This document shows, piece by piece, positions 16,409 to 23,332 of a stretch of 64,000 nucleotides of DNA (its first letter is position 1; each line of letters opens with the position of its first letter). The translations under genes were made by a program, and so were the position numbers. The notes under the pieces are model-generated. The model had not been told where the DNA came from. It was given only the letters and a program-made list of their open reading frames with translations, and made no database searches. Origin of the DNA: JACKJP01 sp050249695 (GTDB lineage Bacteria; Pseudomonadota; Alphaproteobacteria; Rhizobiales; Tepidamorphaceae); the NCBI GenBank assembly GCA_050249695.1, contig JBFWQA010000001.1, positions 682,001-746,000 of the forward strand, given 5' to 3'.

Positions 16409-17628
16409 TCAGCGATCCTCGACTTCCTCAAATTCACCTTCAACCGTCAGGCGGTACGTCTTGCCCGCCTCAATGCCGTTCTGACCAACAAGCGAGGATC
16501 GAACCGCGACGAGGTTGTGGTTGTCGTCATAGGCTGCCAGGCTGATCGCCCCGCCTTCATGGGCAGACGCAGTGCTGCGAACGCCAGCCGCATGGGCAAT
16601 CGCGTTCCGGCCTGTCGTGGCCGAGTGAGCGTCGTCGCCTGTCGTGGCCGAGTGAGCGCGGTCGCCTGTCGTGGCCGAGTGAGCGTCGTCGCCTGTCGTG
16701 GCCGAGTGAGCGCCGTACCCTGTCGTGGCCGAGTGAGCGCGGTCGCCTGTCGTGGCCGAGTGAGCGCGGTCGCCTGTCGTGGCCGAGTGAGCGCCGTACC
16801 CTGTCGTGGCCGAGTGAGCGCCGTACCCTGTCGTGGCCGAGTGAGCGCCGTACCCTGTCGTGGCCGAGTGAGCGCGGTCGCCTGTCGTGGCCGAGTGAGC
16901 GCGGTCGCCTGTCGTGGCCGAGTGAGNNNNNNNNNNCCTGTCGTGGCCGAGTGAGCGCCGTACCCTGTCGTGGCCGAGTGAGCGCCGTACCCTGTCGTGG
17001 CCGAGTGAGCGCGGTCGCCTGTCGTGGCCGAGTGAGCGCGGTCGCCTGTCGTGGCCGAGTGAGCGCGGTCGCCTGTCGTGGCCGAGTGAGCGCCGTACCC
17101 TGTCGTGGCCGAGTGAGCGCCGTACCCTGTCGTGGCCGAGTGAGCGCGGTCGCCTGTCGTGGCCGAGTGAGCGCGGTCGCCTGTCGTGGCCGAGTGAGCG
17201 CCGTACCCTGTCGTGGCCGAGTGAGCGCCGTCGCCTGTCGTGCGTACCTTCGCCTTCTCGGCAATCCACGCGACTGCGTTCCGCACCATATCCCCAATCG
17301 AAATATCGACTGTGACGGTCAGAATGCTGGATGCACCCTTGGTATCGCCGCCCGGATCGCGCGCTATTTCCCCGGCGGGGTTGACCATCGTGTATCTGCT
17401 GGTGGCGGGCGGGTAGTAGCTGAATGCGTCCATCGGATTGTCCACCCAATGGAACGCGCCCGCGCCGCAACGCACGACCGGCTTTCCGCCGTTGTCATAT
17501 GTCTTGCCAAGCTCATACTGGAAGCCGAGGCAGGTCAGGTCTTTGTTGAAGCCCTTGTAGGCAACGAGCGCGGGCGCTTCGGCCTTCTTGGCCTTGGCTG
17601 GTTTTTTCGTCTTGATGGGCGTGTTCAT
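16409..17628 (-). CDS. DUF7666-like protein with nonapeptide repeats (assembly gap inside)
   Basis: Starts at the ATG at 17628 (MNTPIKTKKPAKAKKAEA). The N-terminal domain (about 20-125: LVAYKGFNKDLTCLGFQYEL, VVRCGAGAFHWVDNPMDAFS, SIGDMVRNAVAWIAEKA) is the phage DUF7666-type module. Then at least 23 copies of a nine-residue unit [DY][GRD]AHSATTG, and a C-terminal domain ending in YRLTVEGEFEEVEDR. Ten Ns at 16927-16936 put the two halves out of frame. An 8-bp gap (or 8 plus multiples of 27) restores one open frame of about 405 aa or more, so I read it as one intact gene. The repeat likely forms a beta-solenoid. Function unknown. Confidence 0.75.
16611..17233. repeat. 27-bp tandem repeat array (23 or more units)
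   Basis: Twelve units before and eleven after the N run. Each has the constant CCTGTCGTGGCCGAGTGAG plus an 8-bp variable part of four types: CGTCGTCG, CGCGGTCG, CGCCGTAC or CGCCGTCG (plus strand). These encode DDA, DRA, YGA and DGA. The period is a multiple of three and all frames stay open, which creates several false ORFs. It is a coding tandem repeat, not a CRISPR array. Confidence 0.95.
16927..16936. other. Assembly gap (10 N)
   Basis: Ten Ns inside the 27-bp array. Flanking units end in GAGTGAG and resume at CCTGTC, so 8 bases would complete one unit. The true repeat count is unknown. Confidence 0.95.
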
Positions 17629-17629
17629 G

Positions 17630-17950
17630 TCAGCGGCTCCCTTCTGCTTTGGCGAGTGCGGGCTGCTCAACAGTCGAGCCAACAAGGCCGCCGCGCTCGA
17701 TCCACGCGGAGAACGCTTCCGGCGAACCCCAGCAGATGGCCGGAGCGTCCATGTAGAAGAACTGGACAATCTCAAAGATGGCCGTGCGGTTGATGTCGTC
17801 AGCCTTGCCGAGCGCGCCTTTCAGATCGTTGCAGATCACGGCGGTCAGAAAGCCACCCGGCTCAACGCCGTGCTCGATGTACCGCTTGACGCCGCCCCGG
17901 ATGTGATCCGGCAGCAAATCCCAGTTTGCGTGGTCCAGTCGTTCGCTCAT
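17630..17950 (-). CDS. Conserved phage protein, first gene of the leftward operon
   Basis: 106 aa from the ATG at 17950 with GGGAG upstream; the frame upstream of this is the promoter region. HIRGGVKRYIEHGVEPGGFL, AVICNDLKGALGKADDINR and AICWGSPEAFSAWIERGG are typical of a small protein found in many alphaproteobacterial phages. Function unknown. It is the promoter-proximal gene under repressor control. Confidence 0.7.
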   Translation of the reverse strand: MSERLDHANWDLLPDHIRGGVKRYIEHGVEPGGFLTAVICNDLKGALGKADDINRTAIFEIVQFFYMDAPAICWGSPEAFSAWIERGGLVGSTVEQPALAKAEGSR

Positions 17951-17981
17951 CGTCGTCTCCCATGCGTGTTTATGGGAGTGG

Positions 17982-18010
17982 AGCCTACTAGCGTCCTTGT
18001 GGAATGTCAA
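17982..18010 (-). promoter_or_regulatory. Leftward early promoter (PL-like)
   Basis: On the minus strand TTGACA (18010-18005), a 17-bp spacer and TAGGCT (17987-17982). Its product would begin about 25 nt before the 106-aa gene. Two 14-bp operators overlap the spacer and the -35, so repressor binding would block it. The -10 is weak (3 of 6). Confidence 0.7.
17987..18000. promoter_or_regulatory. Repressor operator OL-a
   Basis: ACTAGCGTCCTTGT, matching the dyad ACNAG-N4-CTNGT shared by five sites in the two early promoter regions. Lies over the PL spacer and -10 edge. Confidence 0.75.
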
Positions 18011-18023
18011 CAAGCAATCTAGT
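18010..18023. promoter_or_regulatory. Repressor operator OL-b
   Basis: ACAAGCAATCTAGT, same dyad, 23 bp from OL-a, touching the PL -35. Confidence 0.75.
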
Positions 18024-18091
18024 GATTTTTCTTGACGCCTCCATTTCCCTGTCGATAGGTTGAGCGTGCCGGATGCGAATCTGGCTGTGCT

Positions 18092-18128
18092 GAAAAGCAA
18101 GAAGCCCCCGGCGCGAACCGAGGGCTTC
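18092..18128 (-). terminator. Rho-independent terminator
   Basis: On the minus strand a GAAGCCC/GGGCTTC stem with an inner CGG/CCG part is followed by TTGCTTTTC. It ends the 32-aa membrane peptide transcript and separates it from PL. Confidence 0.75.
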
Positions 18129-18132
18129 GAGG

Positions 18133-18231
18133 TCAGTGCAAGGCTGTGATGATGGCGGCAATGCCGAACAGGCACCAGGCCACATTGAGCTTCACAGAGA
18201 CGGTGAGTCGAAGGTTTCGATGCTTGCGCAT
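18133..18231 (-). CDS. 32-aa membrane peptide
   Basis: MRKHRNLRLTVSVKLNVAWC then a hydrophobic LFGIAAIITALH end. GGAGG lies seven to eight nt before the ATG and a terminator directly follows the stop, so this looks like a real monocistronic gene. Basic N-terminus with one membrane segment. Function unknown. Confidence 0.6.
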   Translation of the reverse strand: MRKHRNLRLTVSVKLNVAWCLFGIAAIITALH

Positions 18232-19110
18232 GGATAAGCCTCCGGCTCGCTCCGGAGCGAAGCCTTGAGGGTTTCGCTTCAGCGCGGGGATGAACGGTTT
18301 GACCGCCGTTCGCCCTCCTTACCGGCCCGTCCTTGGCTGAGCGCTACAGCCTTGGGCGGCCTGCCTGGTATCCGGTTCGGGGACTGGCCAGACGCGGCCT
18401 GTCCCTTCTGGGGAGTTCCCACGCCGGGGCAGGATCGCGGTTATCCCGGAAGGGGTGGCCGGTTTACCAGACCGGGGCCTTTCGGGGCCGCGACCGGATT
18501 TCAGCGCAGCCGGCGGCTCATGTCGAGTCGGCCCGGTAAAGAAATGCCCCGGCGGGATGGATCCGACCGGGGCAGCAGTGATGTCTTTACGATAAGGATT
18601 GCCTACCAGATCATGGATAGTTGCGCAACCAAAACGGACATTACTGCTGGTGTCTCATCACACGAATCGCGTGTCTGCCCGGAGGTTCCCGGCGCGGTAT
18701 CGTGTGACCAGGGGCGCAAGCGCTGCGGTTTTCTTTGGGCATTCTCCCGCCGCCGCCGATCGATCCGGCTTATGAATCTCCAAACGGCTTGCCGGTTCCC
18801 TAGAACCGGACTGTCTCGACGGCTAGGCTACCGTCCGAATGGCTTGAACATGGCTTGAGGAGCAACGCAGGGAATTATCCACCACAGTTTCCACAGCGTC
18901 CCGAGCCTAGACCGGCTCAATGGGTGTGGGGGTGAGCGGCTGGCCTTCGATATAGGCGCCTGCGGATATCGAGACTTGAAGGTGTTCACCGGACCGACAT
19001 ATGGACCCCGGTGCTTGATGGTGATCTGCCCGTGCGTGGTGGTGAGAGACCGTCTTGATTGGGAGAACTATGTCCGAAGACCTGTTCGCAGCGAAGGAGA
19101 AATGGCAGCC
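18232..19110. other. Long non-coding stretch with several hairpins
   Basis: 879 bp between the PL side and the immunity genes without a convincing gene. It holds a GCTCCGGAGC palindrome near 18250, a GCCCCGG/CCGGGGC hairpin (18546-18573) with a minus-strand T-rich tail, a perfect CCGGTTC-CCTA-GAACCGG hairpin (18792-18809), a GACGG/CCGTC hairpin (18818-18835), and a near-match DnaA box TTATCCACC (18875-18883). GANTC sites occur at 18205, 18525, 18664 and 18774. A small RNA or replication-related element is possible. Confidence 0.5.
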
Positions 19111-19422
19111 CTAGATCCCGGTCAGCCCAAATCGAATAAAGGCGAAGGTCGCGCCCATTATGGCGAGCACCATGGTTATAAGCTGCCACGTGGTCGGCAT
19201 CGCGGAGATGCGACCCTTAATCTCGGACATGTCTTTTGCGATGCCGTCGAGCTTGGCGTCGATACGAGCAAACATCTTGTCCGCCTGTTCGGCCCGATAC
19301 TCCAGCAGTTTGACACGCGCTTCCATGCCGTCATATGTACCCCCGCCGCCGCCAGTTTTCAATGATGCTGATGATTGCTTGGCGTAGTCATCGGTCACGA
19401 GGCGAATATCTGGTCTAGCCAT
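19111..19422 (-). CDS. Membrane-anchored coiled-coil protein
   Basis: 103 aa. Coiled coil about 32-75 (MEARVKLLEYRAEQADKMFA and IDAKLDGIAKDMSEIKGRI), then a C-terminal membrane segment WQLITMVLAIMGATFAFIRF. This layout is seen in phage lysogenic small membrane proteins. It is downstream of the repressor and overlaps the preceding gene by 8 bp, so it is probably expressed in the lysogen. A superinfection-exclusion role is possible but unproven. Confidence 0.65.
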   Translation of the reverse strand: MARPDIRLVTDDYAKQSSASLKTGGGGGTYDGMEARVKLLEYRAEQADKMFARIDAKLDGIAKDMSEIKGRISAMPTTWQLITMVLAIMGATFAFIRFGLTGI

Positions 19423-19702
19423 TTTCGCCTACCTTCTTGCCGAAACGATGAAGGGCTTCGCCCAATTCTTTCAGAAAACGCTCCATGCTCTGAGATGCCT
19501 TAAAACGAGCCTTTGGCGAGTTGGAATGTGCCGCCAGCATCACCCCCAATGTCGCATCATGCGAGCGGACAAGCAGCGCGTAGAGCTCTGCCAGATCTCC
19601 CAGGGTGGCCGGCGTCTTGTTCTCGAAAGCAGTGCTTTTGAGGGCCTCTATCACCGGTTGGGCTGCGTCTTTTTCTGGTGCGTCCTCTGCCAATCCCCTC
19701 AC
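19415..19702 (-). CDS. Hypothetical protein in the repressor operon
   Basis: 95 aa, helical (LGDLAELYALLVRSHDATLG, FKASQSMERFLKELGEALHR). Overlaps the end of the CI-like gene by 4 bp. Expressed with the repressor by position, so likely present in the lysogen. No known domain. Confidence 0.6.
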   Translation of the reverse strand: MRGLAEDAPEKDAAQPVIEALKSTAFENKTPATLGDLAELYALLVRSHDATLGVMLAAHSNSPKARFKASQSMERFLKELGEALHRFGKKVGENG

Positions 19703-20370
19703 TCCCGCGTTACCGCATACCAGACGCGGCCAACGATGCGGACAGTCTCGTCTTCGACTCCATCATCGATCGCTATCGGCGCTTGAAACCGCGGATCATC
19801 GGATTCGGGAACAAGCCAAAGCCTTCCGTCAGCATCCAGATGGAGCAACTTGACCGTGTATTCGGCTTCGGCCCCGTCATAGCGCCGACGCTCGACCACG
19901 TACCGCTTGCCGGGCGTTGGGCTTTCATGTGTTTCTTCGACATGGGTGAACACGACAACCGTGCCTTCCGGCCAGCGCCGGTTCATGGATGGGCCGCGTG
20001 TTTCCGCGCCATAGAGACGGAAATCCTTCAGGGCCGGATCTAGCGGAACGGCGACCTCATACTGGTCTTCATCGGCCCATTCCCAAGTTTCCGCCCAGTG
20101 GCCGGCCTGGACGTGAGCGGCGACCTTGAGGGTGCGGACTCTCTTGGAAAGCTCATCATCGGGAACAGGGATATCGTATTCTTCGTCAATGCGGTGGACC
20201 GCAACGCCAAGGGCAAAGGCTATCGCCGGCAGTTCCTTTGTCGATTTGTTGGTATTGGCCTCGATCTGCGAAATGAGTTGCTGACTCACGCCAGCGCGCT
20301 CCGCCAGCGCCGCCTGTGACAGCTTCGCGGCAACCCTAAGCCTTCTCAGATTTTCCCCCATCGTCGGCAT
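19699..20370 (-). CDS. CI-like repressor with S24 autocleavage domain
   Basis: 223 aa. N-terminal HTH (about 6-62; LSQAALAERAGVSQQLISQI). The Ala89-Gly90 pair in HVQAGHW is the expected cleavage site. The C-terminal LexA-like S24 domain has nucleophile Ser128 in RGPSMNRRWPEG and general-base Lys174 in YTVKLLHL. It should repress both early promoters and be inactivated by RecA-ssDNA, giving SOS induction. It starts 13 bp from the nearest operator. An internal ATG at 20361 is an alternative start. Confidence 0.92.
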   Translation of the reverse strand: MPTMGENLRRLRVAAKLSQAALAERAGVSQQLISQIEANTNKSTKELPAIAFALGVAVHRIDEEYDIPVPDDELSKRVRTLKVAAHVQAGHWAETWEWADEDQYEVAVPLDPALKDFRLYGAETRGPSMNRRWPEGTVVVFTHVEETHESPTPGKRYVVERRRYDGAEAEYTVKLLHLDADGRLWLVPESDDPRFQAPIAIDDGVEDETVRIVGRVWYAVTRE

Positions 20371-20382
20371 GCCCCGGAAGCT

Positions 20383-20396
20383 ACCAGCTACCTAGT
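20383..20396. promoter_or_regulatory. Repressor operator OR-c
   Basis: ACCAGCTACCTAGT, the operator nearest the repressor gene; one base differs from the ACWAG half-site of the other four. Position suits autoregulation. Confidence 0.7.
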
Positions 20397-20406
20397 CGCA
20401 GCGCAC

Positions 20407-20420
20407 ACAAGGAACCTAGT
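20407..20420. promoter_or_regulatory. Repressor operator OR-b
   Basis: ACAAGGAACCTAGT, 24 bp from OR-c. Its last base is the first base of the PR -35. Confidence 0.75.
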
Positions 20421-20448
20421 TGACGAGCACCCCGGTTTCTACTAGATT
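20420..20448 (+). promoter_or_regulatory. Rightward early promoter (PR-like)
   Basis: TTGACG (20420-20425), a 17-bp spacer and TAGATT (20443-20448). The start point should fall near 20455, only about three nt before the Cro-like ATG at 20458, so the message may be leaderless or nearly so. Confidence 0.75.
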
Positions 20449-20454
20449 GCTTGT
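20441..20454. promoter_or_regulatory. Repressor operator OR-a
   Basis: ACTAGATTGCTTGT, overlapping the PR -10 and the expected start point. Confidence 0.75.
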
Positions 20455-20457
20455 GTA

Positions 20458-20688
20458 ATGACATTCAGAACCCACATTGAGAGGGCCATTAGGGCCCGAG
20501 GATCGCAGGCGAAACTAGCGCAGGCCGCTGGTTGCTCGCAGCAGTACATTTCATGGCTTCTGAATGAGGCCGGGCAGATCAGTGCGGAAAAGGCTATTGC
20601 CTTTGAGCGCGCCACGGAGGGCACCGTAAGCCGCCACGATTTGCGTCCAGATATATTCGGGCCCGCGCCGGCAGAGGCCGCGCAATGA
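20458..20688 (+). CDS. Cro/YdaS-like HTH protein
   Basis: 76 aa. RGSQAKLAQAAGCSQQYISW (about 14-33) is the helix-turn-helix; NEAGQISAEKAIAFERATEG follows, as in YdaS/Cro-type proteins. Divergent from the repressor and first in the rightward operon, so it is probably the lytic-switch repressor. No ribosome-binding site can fit upstream if PR is as called. Overlaps the next gene by 4 bp. Confidence 0.85.
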   Translation: MTFRTHIERAIRARGSQAKLAQAAGCSQQYISWLLNEAGQISAEKAIAFERATEGTVSRHDLRPDIFGPAPAEAAQ

Positions 20689-21719
20689 GTGAGCATCTTG
20701 AGGCGAGAGAAGTAGTCTATCGCCAGCGCAAGGTCTTCGCTCGCGCTCTCATCGACGGGCGTCACCGCTCCTCTTTCCCGGAATATCGAATTTGGACGGC
20801 GATGATTGCCCGCTGCAACAATCGCGGCCATCGGTCGTATCCAAGCTATGGCGGGCGGGGAATTGTCGTCTGCGATCGATGGGTGGATGATTTCGAAAAC
20901 TTCTATCGGGACATGGGGGCTCGCCCCTCTCCCAAGCACTCCATCGATCGTATCGACAACGATGGTCCTTACGCTCCCGATAACTGCCGGTGGGCGACCG
21001 CTGCCGTACAGGCCAAGAACAAGCGGAACTCTGAAACATTTTGGACGGACGCCGACAGGGCAACCCTGATCCGCATGTTTGAGGCCTACTACTCTCACGA
21101 GCAGATGGCCGCGGTGCTTGGAAGGTCGGAAGGCACAATCCGTCTGCGATGCCACATGCTTGGCCTCAAACGAAATGGGTCCATCACCCGGTTGGTCAAG
21201 AAGAATCAGGGGTTGCGCCCGGTTCTTCAGGAGCGCGGGCTGGAGGCTTTTATCGCCGCTGTGAGCGAAGCGCGAACAAAGGCTGAATCGGATAAAAAGA
21301 GCCGCCTGGCTGACAAAAAAGCAGAAAAAGCGCGCCTGATCGCGTCGGTTATGAAAACTCAAGAACCGCGCAATCAAAAAATGCAGGCCTTGCGGGGGCG
21401 TGGATTGACGCTTTCGGAGATCGGACGGGTTTTCAGTGTCTCTCGCGAAAGAGTTCGGCAGATCGAGGCACGGGGCTTTCCGCTGTCCGAAGATGCGCAC
21501 GGCTCTGCTCGCAAAATTCACCACACCAATCCTGGAGTTAGGCGAGTAAAGATCGATCGCCTGTGCCGCGCATGGAATGCGGCGAGCAGGGAAGCGCGTG
21601 TGATGTTTCTCCATGCCGCTTCAGACTTCATTTTTACCGGCATCGACGCTGACTTGGTCGAGACTTTGAACGAGCAGCGCCCCGCCCCATCCCCCTCACC
21701 AGTAGAGGCCGCAGAATGA
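20685..21719 (+). CDS. HNH endonuclease-like/multi-HTH fusion protein
   Basis: 344 aa. Residues about 32-118 form an HNH/homing-type domain: YRIWTAMIARCNNRGHRSY, GGRGIVVCDRWVDDFENF, HSIDRIDNDGPYAPDNCRWA. About 118-165 is a Myb/SANT-like WTDADRATLIRMFEAYYSHE with LGRSEGTIRLRCHMLGL. A charged helical linker leads to a sigma-70 region-4-like HTH (about 238-268, LTLSEIGRVFSVSRERVRQI). The position just after Cro suggests a transcription regulator joined to a homing-type nuclease domain. Codon use and GC look lower than its neighbours by eye. Confidence 0.75.
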   Translation: MSEHLEAREVVYRQRKVFARALIDGRHRSSFPEYRIWTAMIARCNNRGHRSYPSYGGRGIVVCDRWVDDFENFYRDMGARPSPKHSIDRIDNDGPYAPDNCRWATAAVQAKNKRNSETFWTDADRATLIRMFEAYYSHEQMAAVLGRSEGTIRLRCHMLGLKRNGSITRLVKKNQGLRPVLQERGLEAFIAAVSEARTKAESDKKSRLADKKAEKARLIASVMKTQEPRNQKMQALRGRGLTLSEIGRVFSVSRERVRQIEARGFPLSEDAHGSARKIHHTNPGVRRVKIDRLCRAWNAASREARVMFLHAASDFIFTGIDADLVETLNEQRPAPSPSPVEAAE

Positions 21720-22108
21720 ACGGGGCGGTCAAAAAGCAGGAAGTGGCGATACGCATCAGCTCCTTCGGAGCCGACGTGGTGCGCACGACCGAGGCCTTCA
21801 CCTATGGCAGCTTTGCCGCCCATCAAAACCTTAACGATCCCGATGAATGGACGGTGACACACATCCCGACCGGCCTGGGGCTCTACAGCTCGCTCGGCGT
21901 GTTCCCGGATTCCGAAACGGCCATCAAGGCGATGATCCGATTGGAGGATGCGTTCCCCGATTGGGCCACATGGCTTCCGCGAAACCGCAAACAGGGCGCG
22001 AAGCTGAAGAAGATGGTGATTGCCATAGGGGAATCCCTCGGGTCCGAACGCTACGAGGGCACGCCCCCGCAGGGCAAGGTCGAGCACCTGAAGTCGGTGA
22101 CGCAATGA
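21716..22108 (+). CDS. Hypothetical early phage protein
   Basis: 130 aa. Contains EWTVTHIPTGLGLYSSLGVF and a DSETAIKAMIRLEDAFPDWA helix followed by WLPRNRKQGAKLKKMV. Overlaps both neighbours by 4 bp. No family recognised. Confidence 0.65.
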   Translation: MNGAVKKQEVAIRISSFGADVVRTTEAFTYGSFAAHQNLNDPDEWTVTHIPTGLGLYSSLGVFPDSETAIKAMIRLEDAFPDWATWLPRNRKQGAKLKKMVIAIGESLGSERYEGTPPQGKVEHLKSVTQ

Positions 22109-22236
22109 ACGCGCGCCCATCCCCAGCCTATGACGCCGGAAAGCAGGCAGACGCGCTCTGGACGCTGCGCTGGCTTCATTGGCCTGTGCTGACAGGGGTT
22201 CTCGCATTTCTGCTCGCTGTGATTGTGGGGGCGTGA
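22105..22236 (+). CDS. 43-aa membrane peptide
   Basis: A polar N-terminus (MNARPSPAYDAGKQAD) then one hydrophobic segment LHWPVLTGVLAFLLAVIVGA. Start overlaps the preceding TGA as ATGA; its stop shares a base with the next ATG. Function unknown. Confidence 0.6.
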   Translation: MNARPSPAYDAGKQADALWTLRWLHWPVLTGVLAFLLAVIVGA

Positions 22237-22511
22237 TGGTCGGGCGGGCACAGATCGCAGTTTTGCGGACCGTGTGCCACGGCAACCGCTGGTTCTTGGC
22301 TGAGACGCGGGCAAGGCAGCGAGCTTGCTTGCGTCTCCATGAGCAGGGCTTGCTCAAGCGCGATCCGGATAACTGCCATCGGTACACAGCGACTGAACAG
22401 GGCACGGCATGGATCATCGCGCACGATGATAAGCAGGCGCCGTGGCCATCGAATGATCCGCCGAAACCGCAACGCTATATCGGCCGCTATCCGAGGGTCT
22501 TGTATCGATGA
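22236..22511 (+). CDS. Small winged-helix-like phage protein
   Basis: 91 aa from the ATG at 22236. RACLRLHEQGLLKRDPDNCH followed by RYTATEQGTAW has the helix-wing look of a small wHTH protein. Coupled to the preceding gene by TGATG. A DNA-binding role is inferred. Confidence 0.6.
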   Translation: MVGRAQIAVLRTVCHGNRWFLAETRARQRACLRLHEQGLLKRDPDNCHRYTATEQGTAWIIAHDDKQAPWPSNDPPKPQRYIGRYPRVLYR

Positions 22512-22844
22512 CCCCGCACATCATCCAATTTTCTACCCGTCCCGCTACTCCCAGCGCGGCCCATGACGGCAGGGCGCTAGATGACCAAGGCCGGGATGCC
22601 GCTGGTGCAAAAAGGGTGGTGTCCTTGCACGGACACCATTCGGACGGGGGCCTTTCGGGGCCGGATTTCATTTCAGCAAATCCCGGCAAGCCGTCTTTCA
22701 TTTCATTCCTCCGCCTATGGATCAGATCGCTCCGGCCTGCACGCCGGACTGTCCTGACCCTGGGCGGTATCGAGATCAATTTCCCTTCCTCCGGTTCGGT
22801 TGTCTCCATCGCTGAGATCAACCGTAGCGAGGAAGGAATCGGAA
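22512..22844. other. Poorly coding stretch with hairpins
   Basis: 333 bp. A perfect TGGTGTCC/GGACACCA hairpin (22617-22638) is followed by GGGGGCCTTTCGGGGCCGG (22646 on) and a CCGGC/GCCGG hairpin (22733-22748) then ACTGTCCTGAC. Parts recur in the non-coding stretch at 18.2-19.1 kb. A 128-codon frame (22508-22894) crosses it but reads poorly and runs 50 bp into the next gene. I treat the region as non-coding or a degenerate gene. Confidence 0.45.
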
Positions 22845-23279
22845 ATGTCCGACAGGTTGTCAGAGTTTGTGGAGCGAAAAATGTCTGCGTCTGAGTTGGC
22901 CCGGAACATCGTGATCGATGCCGGCGGCGGGTGGGACCCGCAGACCGAAAGCATGGCGACTGTGATCCGCAGGGCCGCCAAGAACCTGAGCCCCCGAAAC
23001 ACCACTGAGCGCGGCCGCATTCGTGCCGCTGCCTATGGCGAGGCCGGGGACAAAATCCTGAACTGGTTGAGGAACAAAGATGCGGAACGCAAAGCACGCC
23101 GTCACGAGGCCATCACCGACGGCATCTCAGCAAACATCGCCCGCCTGGAAACGCTCATTGATCGCCTTGAGCGCTCCGGTGATCCGTTTCTGCGGGCACA
23201 GGCTGACGGCTTCCGGCAGCAGCATCTCCGGCTTCGGAGTCTGGCTGACGGAGATCGCGGAGACGATCGATCCAACTGA
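22845..23279 (+). CDS. Hypothetical early phage protein
   Basis: 144 aa from the ATG at 22845, which has AGGAAGGAA upstream; the frame opens earlier at 22800 but without a site. Contains SASELARNIVIDAGGGWDPQ and a helical C-terminal half with NIARLETLIDRLERSG. No family recognised. Confidence 0.65.
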   Translation: MSDRLSEFVERKMSASELARNIVIDAGGGWDPQTESMATVIRRAAKNLSPRNTTERGRIRAAAYGEAGDKILNWLRNKDAERKARRHEAITDGISANIARLETLIDRLERSGDPFLRAQADGFRQQHLRLRSLADGDRGDDRSN

Positions 23280-23332
23280 TTGCGCCGGCTTGACCGATGG
23301 GGCCGACGCGGAAACCCACACGGAGGCCCGAC

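Noticed and set aside
16611..17233. Regular repeats that could be taken for a CRISPR array
   Set aside because: The variable parts are only 8 bp, come in four recurring types and keep a coding frame; no unique spacers and no cas genes.
16557..17793. Several long ORFs on both strands across the repeat
   Set aside because: The 27-bp unit lacks stops in most frames, so they are by-products; only the frame with the DUF7666-like and C-terminal domains makes sense.
18265..18858. 197-codon ORF in the non-coding stretch
   Set aside because: No ribosome-binding site, Arg/Ser/Pro-rich shadow-type composition and it spans perfect hairpins.
18875..18883. Replication origin called from a DnaA-box-like site
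   Set aside because: A single site with one mismatch and no iterons; kept only as a remark on the non-coding region.
20442..21614. 390-codon ORF antisense to the HNH/HTH fusion gene
   Set aside because: The sense strand carries recognisable domains; the antisense product shows none.
22508..22894. 128-codon ORF starting with an ATGA overlap
   Set aside because: Composition is unlike neighbouring proteins, it crosses two hairpins and runs 50 bp into a better-supported gene with its own ribosome-binding site.
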